The notes: a model not told the origin generated them from the sequence alone. Positions 54,635 through 63,840 are shown, counted from the first letter of the stretch. The stretch: 64,000 nucleotides of DNA from Desemzia incerta (GCF_900115825.1 NZ_FOXW01000008.1:22974-86973); one strand, 5' to 3'. Program-made: numbers and translations.

Positions 54635-55530
54635 TTGAGAACACTGCATCAAAACAAATGGATCAAGTTATCCCAAAACAACAACACTTTAAAAGTAGAA
54701 AAAGACAACAAAAGTTAAATCGCTTGATTACTTATCTTTTATTGATTGGAGTCAGTATCGTCCTGTTAGCTCCACTCTTTTGGATGGTCTTTACTTCTTT
54801 AAAACCTATGGAAGAAGTTGTAAAGCTGCCACCATCCTTTTTCCCTGAAACTCTTCAGTGGTCAAATTATACTGAAACGATTGAGTCTTTTCCGTTCTTT
54901 AAATATGCCGGTAATACTCTATTCATTACTTTCTTTGTCGTTTTAGGAAATGTTGTTTCTAATTCCTTTATTGCTTATGGTTTTGCTAAAATTGAGTTTC
55001 CTGGTAAGAATCTGTTGTTTTCTCTTGTATTAGCCACAATGATGATTCCCAGTTTTGTTACCATGATTCCTCAATATGTTTTATTTACCAAGATTGGGTG
55101 GGTAGGAACGTATTTACCGTTGATCGTTCCCTCTTTCTTCGGGAGTGCGTTTAATATTTTCTTGATGCGACAATTTTATTTATCCATCAATGACGAATTA
55201 ATAGAAGCTGCTCAAATCGATGGAGCCAATCATTTGTTTGTTTGGAGCCGTTTGATGGTTCCTTTGACTAAACCCGCTTTAATCACTATTGGAATCACTT
55301 CATTCAACGGAGCTTGGAACGACTTCCTTGGACCATTACTTTATATTCATGATGAAGATATGTATACCTTGCAGATTGGACTGCAAACGTTCCAAAGTCA
55401 ATCTTCTACTCAATGGAATTATTTGATGGCTGGAGCCACTTTGGTCATGATTCCTACTGTTTTATTATTCTTCTTTGCTCAAAAATACTTTATTCAAGGA
55501 ATGGATTTAACAGGAGGCACAAAAGGGTAA
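54631..55530 (+). CDS. Carbohydrate ABC transporter permease, MalG type
   Basis: 299 aa from ATG 54631, which overlaps the preceding stop (ATGA) and has GGAGGAGG upstream at 9 nt. Six helices; the EAA loop is EAAQIDGANHLFVWSRLMVPLTKPAL. The C-terminus ends KYFIQGMDLTGGTKG, a strongly conserved end of this permease family (YFIQG...GAVKG). Confidence 0.94.
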   Translation: MIENTASKQMDQVIPKQQHFKSRKRQQKLNRLITYLLLIGVSIVLLAPLFWMVFTSLKPMEEVVKLPPSFFPETLQWSNYTETIESFPFFKYAGNTLFITFFVVLGNVVSNSFIAYGFAKIEFPGKNLLFSLVLATMMIPSFVTMIPQYVLFTKIGWVGTYLPLIVPSFFGSAFNIFLMRQFYLSINDELIEAAQIDGANHLFVWSRLMVPLTKPALITIGITSFNGAWNDFLGPLLYIHDEDMYTLQIGLQTFQSQSSTQWNYLMAGATLVMIPTVLLFFFAQKYFIQGMDLTGGTKG

Positions 55531-55560
55531 CTAGCCATATCTACAGAAAGGGTATCAAGT

Positions 55561-56199
55561 ATGAAAAAATTTGATTTTTCAAATGGAATCGTTATTGCCA
55601 CGGAATGGATTTCTCGTTTGGCTATAGCGAATCTAATGTGGTTGCTGTGTTCTCTACCTATAGTTACACTCATCCCCTCTACTAATGCTTTGTTTCGTCT
55701 TTTTTATTTATGGTCAAAAGGAGAAGACACACCTTCGACCGCAAAATTTTTTTGGCATTCTTTCAAGAAGGATTTCTGGAATAGCTATAAAGGTGGCGGA
55801 CTTGTATGGGGAGTTTTAGTCGTCTTATTGTTGGACAGCTGGATTTTAACTCTTCTAGCTCAAACGCAATCTTGGCTGCACATCTACAAATATGTCTTAT
55901 ACATGACGACTATTTTGTTCAGCTTAACTGCATTGTATTACTTCCCTTTAAGCAAAAAATTAAGCGGATCTGGGCCTAAACAATTATTGGCCGCTTTTTG
56001 GTTGATGATTGGCCATCCAGTACTGAGTCTGCTATTAGCAGTATCCTGTATGTTGCTGGTCATTATTCTTTTAAGATTTCCAGCTCTGCTGTTCTTTTTT
56101 TCCGGCAGCGGCATAGTAGGCTTAGCGACGATGTATACTAATAAAGCGATCTATCACAGCTCTATGCGGAGAAAGAAAAAAATTTCCGAAGAATATTAA
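55561..56199 (+). CDS. YesL family (DUF624) membrane protein
   Basis: 212 aa with about five membrane helices. The start FDFSNGIVIATEWISRLAIANLMW and LCSLPIVTLIPSTNALFRLFYL is typical of YesL. Such proteins are regularly found beside carbohydrate ABC importers in Firmicutes and their function is unknown. Last gene of the importer operon, 30 nt after the second permease. Confidence 0.9.
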   Translation: MKKFDFSNGIVIATEWISRLAIANLMWLLCSLPIVTLIPSTNALFRLFYLWSKGEDTPSTAKFFWHSFKKDFWNSYKGGGLVWGVLVVLLLDSWILTLLAQTQSWLHIYKYVLYMTTILFSLTALYYFPLSKKLSGSGPKQLLAAFWLMIGHPVLSLLLAVSCMLLVIILLRFPALLFFFSGSGIVGLATMYTNKAIYHSSMRRKKKISEEY

Positions 56200-56243
56200 A
56201 AGTAAAAGCCGAACCCTCTTTTTGAGTGCTCGGCTTTTACTTT
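56198..56243. terminator. Bidirectional terminator
   Basis: AAAGTAAAAGCCGA and TCGGCTTTTACTTT pair around 17 nt, with T-rich sequence at both ends. It separates the importer operon and the oxaloacetate decarboxylase operon. Confidence 0.88.
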
Positions 56244-56252
56244 ATTTTTAAC

Positions 56253-56405
56253 CTATACAATATCTTTACGTTCTTTTCCTGGAAATAATTTAATCAATAC
56301 TATACTGATCAGATACAAGATAAATAAAACCGTAAAAATCCCCAGCATACCGACACCCATCAACTCTAATCCTTTTTCTAAAGCTGCATAATCAACATTA
56401 AACAT
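56253..56405 (-). CDS. Small OadG-like membrane peptide, 50 aa
   Basis: ATG at 56405 after AAGG, TAG at 56253. One membrane helix in the middle (GVGMLGIFTVLFILYLISIVLIKLF) with an acidic start and a basic KERKDIV end. This is the layout of the gamma subunit of sodium-pumping decarboxylases, but shorter than usual (~80-100 aa). It follows the second beta-subunit gene in the same direction with a 27-nt gap and is probably the last gene of the operon. It may be the partner of the second beta subunit. Confidence 0.6.
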   Translation of the reverse strand: MFNVDYAALEKGLELMGVGMLGIFTVLFILYLISIVLIKLFPGKERKDIV

Positions 56406-56432
56406 TTCCTTGCACCCTTTCTTGTGGGTATC

Positions 56433-57554
56433 TTAAGTAAAGAAATTCAATACTAATCCCCCGGCTACTACTGAAGCGATTTGTCCAGAAACATTCGCCC
56501 CTACGGCATACATCAATACAAAGTTTTGATTATCTTCCTCATGTGCCATTTTTTGAATCACTCTTGCCGACATCGGAAAAGCTGAAATACCCGCAGCACC
56601 AACCATAGGATTGATTTTATCTTTTCGAAAAAGATTCAGCAACTTGGCAAATAAAACTCCCCCCACTGTATCCATGACAAAGGCTACTAATCCAAATGCA
56701 ATAATCAGTAAAGTATCCAACCGCAAAAATTGATCAGCTGTCATTTTTACTGAGATCGTCAGTCCTAATAAAATACTGACTAAATTGACCAGTTCATTTT
56801 GCGCTGAAGAACTCAATCGATCCAACACTCCACATTCCCGGATGAAATTGCCGAACATCAAAAAACCTACTAAAGGCAATGATGCTGGAGCAACGAAACC
56901 AGCAATCAAAATCACCGCAATGGGGAAAACGATTTTAGTCGTCTTTGATACGGCTTCTGCTTTGTAATTCATTTTGATTTTGCGCTCTTTTTCTGTCGTC
57001 ACTGCTCTGATAGCAATTGGTTGAATGATTGGGACTAAAGCCATATAAGAGTACGCTGCTACAGTGATAGGGCCTAATAAATGTGGAGCTAATTGATTGC
57101 TCACAAAAATGGAAGTAGGTCCATCTGCAGCGCCAATAATGCCTATAGTCGCAGATTCTTGTAAATCGAACCCAAAAATGATGGCGACCAAAATAGTAAA
57201 AAAGATTCCGAATTGCGCTGCCGCACCAAATAAAAACATAAATGGATTCTTCAATAAAGGACCAAAATCGATCATAGCTCCAATGCCAATAAAGATCAAC
57301 AAAGGAAACAATTCGTTGGAGATTCCGAAATCAAAAAGAACATCTAAGATTCCTTCTTGTTCAACTCCATTTATTTCCTGACTGATCAATCCGGAATGAG
57401 GGATATTCACTAAAATTGCTCCAATTCCCATTGGTATAAGAAGCGTCGGTTCATATTGCTTTTTTATCCCTAAATAGATTAACAACGCTCCAATAGCCAT
57501 CATACCCATTTGACCTATATTAACAGCTGATATTCCATCCACAAATGATTCCAA
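56433..57554 (-). CDS. Decarboxylase beta subunit OadB, second copy
   Basis: 373 aa from TTG. About nine membrane helices. Marks of the sodium-pump beta subunit: IGAADGPTSIFVSNQLAPHLLG (Asp in the helix-breaking loop), YSYMALVPIIQP and INPMVGAAGISAFPMSARVIQK. It differs widely from the neighbouring OadB (different N-terminal half, AAD for GAD, Phe for Val in SAFPM). One beta subunit is expected per decarboxylase, so this copy is probably either specialised for another substrate or an alternative isoform. It lies 29 nt beyond the first copy. Confidence 0.9.
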   Translation of the reverse strand: MESFVDGISAVNIGQMGMMAIGALLIYLGIKKQYEPTLLIPMGIGAILVNIPHSGLISQEINGVEQEGILDVLFDFGISNELFPLLIFIGIGAMIDFGPLLKNPFMFLFGAAAQFGIFFTILVAIIFGFDLQESATIGIIGAADGPTSIFVSNQLAPHLLGPITVAAYSYMALVPIIQPIAIRAVTTEKERKIKMNYKAEAVSKTTKIVFPIAVILIAGFVAPASLPLVGFLMFGNFIRECGVLDRLSSSAQNELVNLVSILLGLTISVKMTADQFLRLDTLLIIAFGLVAFVMDTVGGVLFAKLLNLFRKDKINPMVGAAGISAFPMSARVIQKMAHEEDNQNFVLMYAVGANVSGQIASVVAGGLVLNFFT

Positions 57555-57582
57555 ATAAACCCCTCCTGCCCCTTGGAGTCAA

Positions 57583-58716
57583 CTAGTTGCCAAAGAAAGA
57601 CATCAATACTCCTGCTGCAACCGCTGAACCTATCACACCCGCTACGTTTGGTCCCATAGCATGCATCAATAAATAATTAGATGGATCGGTTTTAACCCCT
57701 TCTTTCTGCACTATCCGAGCAGCCATCGGAACCGCTGAAACTCCTGCTGCTCCAATCATAGGATTGATCTTGCCATTCGATAATTTACACATCACCTTTC
57801 CGGCCAAGACTCCTCCTGCTGTTCCTCCAGCAAACGCAATTAAACCGAGTACCACTACTTTCAGAGTCTCTGCCGTTAAAAGAATATCTCCGTTAGCCTT
57901 AGCTCCGACCGTTATGCCTAGTAATATTGTTACAATAAACATAAACGATGATTGCAAAGTTTCTGTTATTTTAGGAACAACATTGCTTTCTTTCACTAAG
58001 TTTCCTAACATCAACATCCCTATTAACGGTGCTGAAGACGGTACTAATAAAACAACAAATATCGTAGTAACAATTGGAAATAAGATTTTTTCAAGTTTTG
58101 ATACTGGTCTTAATTGTTCCATTTTTATTTTCCGTTCAGATTCAGTGGTCAATGCCCTTATGATCGGTGGCTGAATAATTGGGACTAGCGCCATATATGA
58201 ATAGGCTGCTAGCGCAACAATAGGTAGTAAATGTTCTGCTAATTGACTGGTTAAATAAATAGCTGTCGGTCCGTCAGCACCTCCAATGATACCAATGGAT
58301 GAAGCTTCTTCTGGAGTCATTCCAAAAGCTAAAGCCCCGAAGAAAGCAATAAAAATCCCCACTTGAGCTGCGCCTCCAAGTAACAATGTAATAGGATTTG
58401 CAATCAATGGTCCGAAGTCGATTGTTGATCCCAGACATAAAAAAATCAGTGGAGGATAAATCCCCAATTCTGTTCCTTGATAAAGATAGTACAGCAGCCC
58501 ACCCGACGCATCCTGAGTTGCTGAGACCATCAGATTTGTCAAAGGCAGATTCACTAATAGCATACCAAAAGCTATTGGAAGCAATAAATAAGGTTCATAC
58601 TGTTTTTTGATTGCCAAATAAAGAAAGAGACAGGCAATTAGGATCATGATAATGTCCTTATAACTCAAGTTGGTCAATCCCGCAGAGGTTATGAGTTTAT
58701 TTAACGGTTCTAACAC
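57583..58716 (-). CDS. oadB: Oxaloacetate decarboxylase beta subunit OadB
   Basis: 377 aa from GTG after GGAGGAG. Membrane subunit that couples decarboxylation of carboxybiotin to export of sodium ions. Key motif IGGADGPTAIYLTSQLAEHLL with Asp, YSYMALVPIIQPPIIRALTT, and NPMIGAAGVSAVPMAARIVQK with Ser and Arg of the sodium site. About nine to eleven helices. It follows the biotin carrier gene by 18 nt. Confidence 0.92.
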   Translation of the reverse strand: MLEPLNKLITSAGLTNLSYKDIIMILIACLFLYLAIKKQYEPYLLLPIAFGMLLVNLPLTNLMVSATQDASGGLLYYLYQGTELGIYPPLIFLCLGSTIDFGPLIANPITLLLGGAAQVGIFIAFFGALAFGMTPEEASSIGIIGGADGPTAIYLTSQLAEHLLPIVALAAYSYMALVPIIQPPIIRALTTESERKIKMEQLRPVSKLEKILFPIVTTIFVVLLVPSSAPLIGMLMLGNLVKESNVVPKITETLQSSFMFIVTILLGITVGAKANGDILLTAETLKVVVLGLIAFAGGTAGGVLAGKVMCKLSNGKINPMIGAAGVSAVPMAARIVQKEGVKTDPSNYLLMHAMGPNVAGVIGSAVAAGVLMSFFGN

Positions 58717-58734
58717 ATATTTCTCCTCCTTACC

Positions 58735-59094
58735 TTATGATATTACAACCAATAAATCACCCGAATCTACTTTTTGATTAGCGGCTATTTTTAAACTTGC
58801 AATCACTCCATCAGTTGGTGCTACAATTTCATTTTCCATTTTCATAGCTTCTAATATACAAAGTACTGCTCCCGCTTTTATGGTTTGTCCTTCATTTACC
58901 AGTACACGTAAAATCGTTCCTGGCATTGGGGCAACGACAGTAGCTTTTTCTGAAACAGTTGACTGCTGCAGAGGTGGTTTTTGTTGTGTTTTTTCAGGAG
59001 TTTGTTGGTGACTTGAGGTGGAAGCTGCGGCATCGACTTCTTCCACAGCCACTTGATACACTTGTCCATTAACAGTGATTTCATAATGTTTCAT
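58735..59094 (-). CDS. Biotin carboxyl carrier protein
   Basis: 119 aa. An N-terminal targeting stretch ([20 protein letters not shown]), a Gln/Pro/Thr-rich linker (~25-50), then a biotinyl domain with the target Lys in [12 protein letters not shown] (K85) and the PMPGTIL start. It receives CO2 from OadA and delivers it to OadB. The carrier is a separate protein here, rather than fused to the alpha subunit. It lies between the gamma-type gene and oadB. Confidence 0.93.
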   Translation of the reverse strand: MKHYEITVNGQVYQVAVEEVDAAASTSSHQQTPEKTQQKPPLQQSTVSEKATVVAPMPGTILRVLVNEGQTIKAGAVLCILEAMKMENEIVAPTDGVIASLKIAANQKVDSGDLLVVIS

Positions 59095-59109
59095 GAATTT
59101 CCCTCCAAA

Positions 59110-59427
59110 CTAACGTATTCTTTTGATTGAAATAATACGATACTGCTTATCTTGGCGATCGTTATTCGCAAGTATTAACGCCGTTAAAGCCGCAACTGTT
59201 TTCAGTTCTTCATTTACTGGTAAATCTATAAAGGGTGTTTGATCAGGCTGGTTATTCCTTTCTTCTTTAATATCTTCCTTACTCATTTTCATCTGTAAAT
59301 CATGATTTTTTCCAGAAAAAAATTTAAACAAGTTAATAACGAGTTGGAGACCGATCAGGACCAAAAAAACTACTAAAACACTTACCACAGCAACAACTAC
59401 ACCATCCATGATAGTAAAATCCCCCAT
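59110..59427 (-). CDS. OadG-type gamma subunit
   Basis: 105 aa. One membrane helix at residues ~7-33 (MDGVVVAVVSVLVVFLVLIGLQLVI), then a hydrophilic acidic stretch (SKEDIKEERNNQPD) and a C-terminal segment LPVNEELKTVAALTALILANNDR, as in OadG, which assembles the complex. It lies between oadA and the carrier gene with 15-nt gaps. Confidence 0.85.
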   Translation of the reverse strand: MGDFTIMDGVVVAVVSVLVVFLVLIGLQLVINLFKFFSGKNHDLQMKMSKEDIKEERNNQPDQTPFIDLPVNEELKTVAALTALILANNDRQDKQYRIISIKRIR

Positions 59428-59441
59428 ACTATCCCTCTTTC

Positions 59442-60863
59442 CTACATAGTCGCTGAAATACGAATGACTTCATTCTCTTTCTTATCTTCTTTATTGATTG
59501 GATCATTTTTTTCCTGCAGATGATATTTCTTTTCTAGAAACTCTTTTCCCACCTGCGGAAAAAGTGCGTAAGTCAGTACATCTTCATCAGTTCGTGCAAG
59601 AGACCCCAATTCTTCTTTTAAACGCTGAAATTCAGAAGGTATGTGATTTGCAGGACGATCCGTAATAACCGTATCATCATGGATAATCGACTTTCTAAAT
59701 TCTTCAGTGACTGGAACTGGTGTCTTCCCATAAGAACCACGTAAATATTCTTTGATTTCATTAGGCACCATTTTATATCGCTCACCGGCCAACACATTGA
59801 AGACTGCTTGTGTACCAACCATTTGACTCATTGGGGTAACTAAAGGCGGAAAACCTAAATCAGAACGGACACGCGGAACTTCTTTCAACACCTCATCATA
59901 CTTGTCTGTTGCATTAGCTTGTTTTAATTGAGACAGCAAATTAGACAACATCCCCCCAGGAACTTGATAAATTAACGCTTTTGGGTCAGAGCCCATTACT
60001 TTAGGATTCAACAGTTCATTAGCAAGATATTTGTCGCGAATTGGTTTGAAGTAATCGGCAATTTCTTCCAATAAAGGAACAGCTAATGTTGTTTTCCGTT
60101 CGCCTTCATTTAAACAAATGGCCATTGTTTCTGTTGGAGGTTGGCTTGTCCCTTCTGCAAAAGGTGAGATTGCTGTATCAATGATGTCTGCTCCAGCTTC
60201 TACTGCTGCTAAATAAGTCATATGTGAAGTACCACTCGTTGCATGTGTGTGTATACTCAAAGGTACACTGATCTCATTTTTGATTGCATGAACCAGTTCT
60301 TTTGCTACATGAGGAGTCAAGATTCCTGCCATATCTTTGATACAAATAGAGTTTGCTCCCATTTCTTCCATTTCTGCAGCCAATTCTACAAAATAAGGAG
60401 TGGTATGCACATCACTGATGGTATAACAAATGGTCAATTGAGCATGTCCACCGTACTTTTTCACCGCTTTTAAAGAAGCTTCTAAATTCCGAACATCATT
60501 CAAAGCATCAAAAATCCTAAAAATATCGATCCCATTTTCAACTGACTTTTCAACAAACTTATCTACCACATCGTCAGCATAATGACGATACCCTAATAAA
60601 TTTTGCCCTCTTAACAGCATTTGCAGCTTCGTGTTTGGAGCACGCTTTCGGATTTCTCTCAGTCTATCCCATGGATCTTCATTTAAAAAACGGATAGCTG
60701 CATCGAATGTTGCCCCACCCCAACATTCCAGTGAAAAATATCCTACTTTATCCATCTTCTCAATTATAGGCAGCATATCATTGGTAGACATTCGAGTAGC
60801 CATCAAGCTCTGGTGTGCATCTCGAAGGACAGTTTCCGTTATTCCGATCATCTTATCTGTCAC
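59442..60863 (-). CDS. oadA: Oxaloacetate decarboxylase alpha subunit (carboxyltransferase)
   Basis: 473 aa from GTG at 60863, six bases after GGGAGGG; an upstream frame start has no ribosome site. It moves CO2 from oxaloacetate to biotin, giving pyruvate. TIM-barrel marks: ETVLRDAHQSLMATRM, RDAHQ with metal Asp, CWGGATFDAAIRFL, MLLRGQNLLGY, CIKDMAG (carbamylated Lys) and SIHTHATSG (metal His pair). It ends at about residue 473 without a biotinyl domain, which is supplied by the separate carrier. Head of the operon oadA-oadG-carrier-oadB-oadB2-small gamma. Confidence 0.93.
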   Translation of the reverse strand: MTDKMIGITETVLRDAHQSLMATRMSTNDMLPIIEKMDKVGYFSLECWGGATFDAAIRFLNEDPWDRLREIRKRAPNTKLQMLLRGQNLLGYRHYADDVVDKFVEKSVENGIDIFRIFDALNDVRNLEASLKAVKKYGGHAQLTICYTISDVHTTPYFVELAAEMEEMGANSICIKDMAGILTPHVAKELVHAIKNEISVPLSIHTHATSGTSHMTYLAAVEAGADIIDTAISPFAEGTSQPPTETMAICLNEGERKTTLAVPLLEEIADYFKPIRDKYLANELLNPKVMGSDPKALIYQVPGGMLSNLLSQLKQANATDKYDEVLKEVPRVRSDLGFPPLVTPMSQMVGTQAVFNVLAGERYKMVPNEIKEYLRGSYGKTPVPVTEEFRKSIIHDDTVITDRPANHIPSEFQRLKEELGSLARTDEDVLTYALFPQVGKEFLEKKYHLQEKNDPINKEDKKENEVIRISATM

Positions 60864-60934
60864 TGGTATCCCTCCCATTCCAAACGACAGTATACAATTA
60901 TGCAAAATAGAAGTTATTTTTGTGATGAACTAAT

Positions 60935-60970
60935 AACGAGTTGAATGATCGCTACATCATACAACTCGTT
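60935..60970 (-). terminator. Hairpin after pckA
   Basis: AACGAGTTG and CAACTCGTT pair around 18 nt (with inner TGAT/ATCA). T run on the minus strand is weak. Possible terminator of pckA. Confidence 0.5.
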
Positions 60971-60983
60971 TTCATGTCATTAT

Positions 60984-62630
60984 TTAGGATTCGTTTATTA
61001 AGCTCAAGATCGCTTTTAGAGCTTCATTAGGCAGCACATTTAATGCATTCTTTTGGGCTTGTTCTCGAATAAATTCTCCACGCATTTTCATTCTTTCATC
61101 TACTAATGAAACATAAGAAGAATCTGTAAAATCTGGTTTAAAATCTTCAGTGACCATATACTGGATGTCTGTTAAATGTCCAAACTCTTGAAACTCAGCT
61201 GTATCATCAATAATCGATTCGATAGCACCTAGTGTAACCTCTTTAGGTATCTTTTGGTCTAAAAAGAAGCCCGTATTTAAGATGTAACAATCCGTTCCTA
61301 ATTCTTCAAACAAATATTTAAAGTTATTGTAATCATCTATCAACGGATAAACTCTAAATGGATTAGCATAAGGCTCTATGACAAGTTTGTTGATGTCTAC
61401 TCCTTTTTTCAATCGTTCAGCAGTCGTTCTCTTGGTAGCCAAGGTTGCTCCAAAAGTTGTGGCCAGAATCGGGTCATTGATTTTCAATACAGGCGGCAAA
61501 GAGTCATCTTTCATGATCCAAAACACCGCGTTGATCGGTTCTTCGAATTTGTCTACTCGGTTTGGTGTTGAATACCGTGATTTGATTGTTCGACCATTTC
61601 CATTGCGCAAATCTTCCGTCAGCAGTACTTTATTCCCATTTTCGTCCTGAGTCACACCAACGTTTTGAACCGTCACAAAATAATCCACTTCAGGATGATC
61701 CGCTGGGTAGTCTTGAGTTTTATCAAAATAAGCTGGTTCCAACGCAATAGAAGAACCATTTTTTAATGAAATGATAAAGGCATCGTCATGTAATACTTCT
61801 ACTTCATATTTATTATTGTGTTTAGCATGTGTCAAGGTTGATTTCCCAGATCCAGATAATCCAAAAAAGGCAGCCACATAACTTTCATTTTCTTTCAATA
61901 CAAACTTTTTCTGGCCACCATGACAAGAAACATAACCTATATTATGAGCAATATTCCAGGCCAATGTTAAAGTCGCTTTCTTTAATTCTCCAAAGTAATT
62001 CATTCCAAGAATAATCGCGCAATTATGTGCAGAATCGAAGTAAGCTAATCCTAGTGGGTAATCAGGATGATGCCAATTTGCATCTTGGTAAATCAAAATA
62101 TCCCCTTCATTGATTTCTTGGGAATTCTTATATAGATCATTATAGAATTCATTAGTGACTTGAAAATTGAGCAGCCAGGAATACAGATTGTTTTCTTGCC
62201 CTTTTGGTACAGTCAAATGAGCTTTTACCATGAATTCAGGATCTAATCCAACATAGGCTGTAGTCTTGTATCGGTTTGTTTTTGTTCCATCATAAATAGC
62301 ATCCAGAACTAAAGTTTTTAATTTAGCATCTTCTTCAGGATTTTCTCCGTATATTCTTTTAGCTGCAGCGGTTCTTCCCACTACAGAATTCCCATTTTCT
62401 ACGAGTATTTTAGCATTAGAAGGTAACCCTAATTTATCAGGAAATTTAACTGGCAAATCAGTGACTATTGTATTGATAGCATCATGAGCTGTATGATAGG
62501 CTTGGTCTAACGAAGTTATTGGTTGGACGTTGTTGCTGTACATAGAAGTTTCAACAATAGAACGTAAGGGAGAAAATAGATGATTGGATCGGCGAATTTC
62601 GTTTTTTAAAAATCTATCTTTTGTTGACAA
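60984..62630 (-). CDS. pckA: Phosphoenolpyruvate carboxykinase (ATP)
   Basis: Converts oxaloacetate and ATP to phosphoenolpyruvate and CO2. About 548 aa from TTG at 62630 (GTG 62639 is possible), six bases after AGGGGTG. The P-loop GLSGSGKSTLTH is at ~residue 255. R-loop, DDAFII-type metal site (LHDDAFII), RTTAERLKKG and YANPFRVYPL are consistent with the ATP type. It lies next to the oxaloacetate decarboxylase operon but has a gap of ~120 nt. The two enzymes use the same substrate and would set the flux between C3 and C4 acids. Confidence 0.93.
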   Translation of the reverse strand: MSTKDRFLKNEIRRSNHLFSPLRSIVETSMYSNNVQPITSLDQAYHTAHDAINTIVTDLPVKFPDKLGLPSNAKILVENGNSVVGRTAAAKRIYGENPEEDAKLKTLVLDAIYDGTKTNRYKTTAYVGLDPEFMVKAHLTVPKGQENNLYSWLLNFQVTNEFYNDLYKNSQEINEGDILIYQDANWHHPDYPLGLAYFDSAHNCAIILGMNYFGELKKATLTLAWNIAHNIGYVSCHGGQKKFVLKENESYVAAFFGLSGSGKSTLTHAKHNNKYEVEVLHDDAFIISLKNGSSIALEPAYFDKTQDYPADHPEVDYFVTVQNVGVTQDENGNKVLLTEDLRNGNGRTIKSRYSTPNRVDKFEEPINAVFWIMKDDSLPPVLKINDPILATTFGATLATKRTTAERLKKGVDINKLVIEPYANPFRVYPLIDDYNNFKYLFEELGTDCYILNTGFFLDQKIPKEVTLGAIESIIDDTAEFQEFGHLTDIQYMVTEDFKPDFTDSSYVSLVDERMKMRGEFIREQAQKNALNVLPNEALKAILSLINES

Positions 62631-63076
62631 TGGCTGCACCCCTAACTTTTTACAGTATTATGGAATCATTTCACCAAACAACATGTTGATTTACTGCTCT
62701 TATTTCTTACGTCAACTTTATTCACCTGCCTTTTTTTAGAATCAATCAATGAAAATTCTTTGTCGAACTCTCACTGACACTTATATAACTTTAAATACAT
62801 CGATTATATTTATACGTCTAATACACCATCATAGTAACAGAAAACACACATTATTAAAAGCGCTTACTTTTAAATTTAACAATTTTTGTGTTACCTCTAT
62901 TATTAATTACAAGGTCTAATTTTCATACTATAATGCTATCTCTTATGAACTTTATAGAACCTGATTAAAATGACTAACATCTACTATAAAATACCAGATA
63001 AAAAAACCTTTAGTAGTCACATAGACTTTTAAAGGTTTTTAAAGTTTTAAATACAATGTTTTGATTCTTTTTTATT
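62631..63076. other. Upstream region of pckA with candidate cre
   Basis: No gene seen. A cre-like element is at 62855-62870: AAAAGTAAGCGCTTTTA on the minus strand, 2 mismatches to the CcpA consensus TGWAARCGNTWWCA. TATAAT-like stretches occur at about 62790-62810. AT content is very high. Confidence 0.45.
63001..63042 (-). terminator. Terminator of small membrane protein gene
   Basis: AAAAACCTTT and AAAGGTTTTT form the outer stem, AGTC/GACT the inner. T run on the minus strand. Confidence 0.75.
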
Positions 63077-63262
63077 TTACTCTTTTTTATCTTTATTTAA
63101 GGGATGATCTCCACTTTTTATTCTGTATCCGACAAAAAGAATGTAAGCTCCATATAAAATTACAAAAACTGCCACAAAGGGTTGTATGATCATAGCCACT
63201 GCCCCCAAAATTATAATCAGGCTGCCAACAATCATCTGCCATTTGCCAAGACGCTTATTCAT
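63077..63262 (-). CDS. Small membrane protein, two helices
   Basis: 61 aa from ATG at 63262 after GAGGAG. Two helices (WQMIVGSLIIILGAVAMII, FVAVFVILYGAYILFVGY) and a basic tail (KDKKE). The layout resembles short DUF308-type or PspC-like membrane proteins but no family is firm. Stands alone between pckA and the tRNA cluster. Confidence 0.55.
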   Translation of the reverse strand: MNKRLGKWQMIVGSLIIILGAVAMIIQPFVAVFVILYGAYILFVGYRIKSGDHPLNKDKKE

Positions 63263-63351
63263 CACCATAGTCTCCTCTTCTTTTTCTTACACCTAGTATA
63301 ACAGAGCTTTACTATGGGGTGGAAAATTTTTTATACTATTATGAAAATAAA

Positions 63352-63380
63352 AAAAACTGAACTCAGCGAGTTCAGTTTTT
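63352..63380 (-). terminator. Terminator of the tRNA cluster
   Basis: AAAACTGAACTC and GAGTTCAGTTTT pair around AGC, with a T run on the minus strand, right after tRNA-Leu. Confidence 0.88.
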
Positions 63381-63387
63381 GCTTTGA

Positions 63388-63472
63388 TACCGGCGGCCGG
63401 AATCGAACCGGCACGCCCTCAACGGGCACTGGATTTTGAGTCCAGCGCGTCTACCAATTCCGCCACGCCGGC
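63388..63472 (-). tRNA. tRNA-Leu (anticodon CAA)
   Basis: 85-nt class II tRNA with long variable arm (TGCCCGTTGAGGGCGT). Anticodon stem CTGGA/TCCAG with loop CTCAAAA gives CAA. Acceptor GCCGGCG/CGCCGGT, discriminator A. CCA is not encoded. Confidence 0.95.
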
Positions 63473-63505
63473 ATAACATAATGCAATTTTTAATCTTTAT
63501 AGATA

Positions 63506-63576
<71 letters not shown>

Positions 63577-63590
63577 ATATTTTTAAGTAA

Positions 63591-63662
63591 CTGGGCTAGC
63601 TGGATTCGAACCAGCGCATGAGGGAGTCAAAGTCCCTTGCCTTACCGCTTGGCTATAGCCCA
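63591..63662 (-). tRNA. tRNA-Gln (anticodon UUG)
   Basis: 72 nt. Acceptor TGGGCTA/TAGCCCA with discriminator G. Loop CTTTGAC gives anticodon UUG. Confidence 0.95.
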
Positions 63663-63670
63663 AAAAAAAG

Positions 63671-63744
63671 GGCGACTGATGGGAATCGAACCCACGAGTG
63701 CCGGCGCCACAAGCCGGTGCGTTAACCACTTCGCCACAATCGCC
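63671..63744 (-). tRNA. tRNA-His (anticodon GUG)
   Basis: Acceptor GCGATTG/CAGTCGC, with an encoded extra G at position -1 opposite discriminator C, the mark of tRNA-His. Loop TTGTGGC gives anticodon GUG. Confidence 0.95.
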
Positions 63745-63762
63745 ATGATTTAATTTAAACAA

Positions 63763-63833
63763 CAGGGGTAGTAGGAATTGAACCCACATCGATGGTTTTG
63801 GAGACCATAGTTTTACCATTAAACTATACCCCT
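63763..63833 (-). tRNA. tRNA-Trp (anticodon CCA)
   Basis: 71 nt. Acceptor AGGGGTA/TACCCCT with discriminator G. Loop CTCCAAA gives anticodon CCA. Confidence 0.95.
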
Positions 63834-63840
63834 AAAATGG

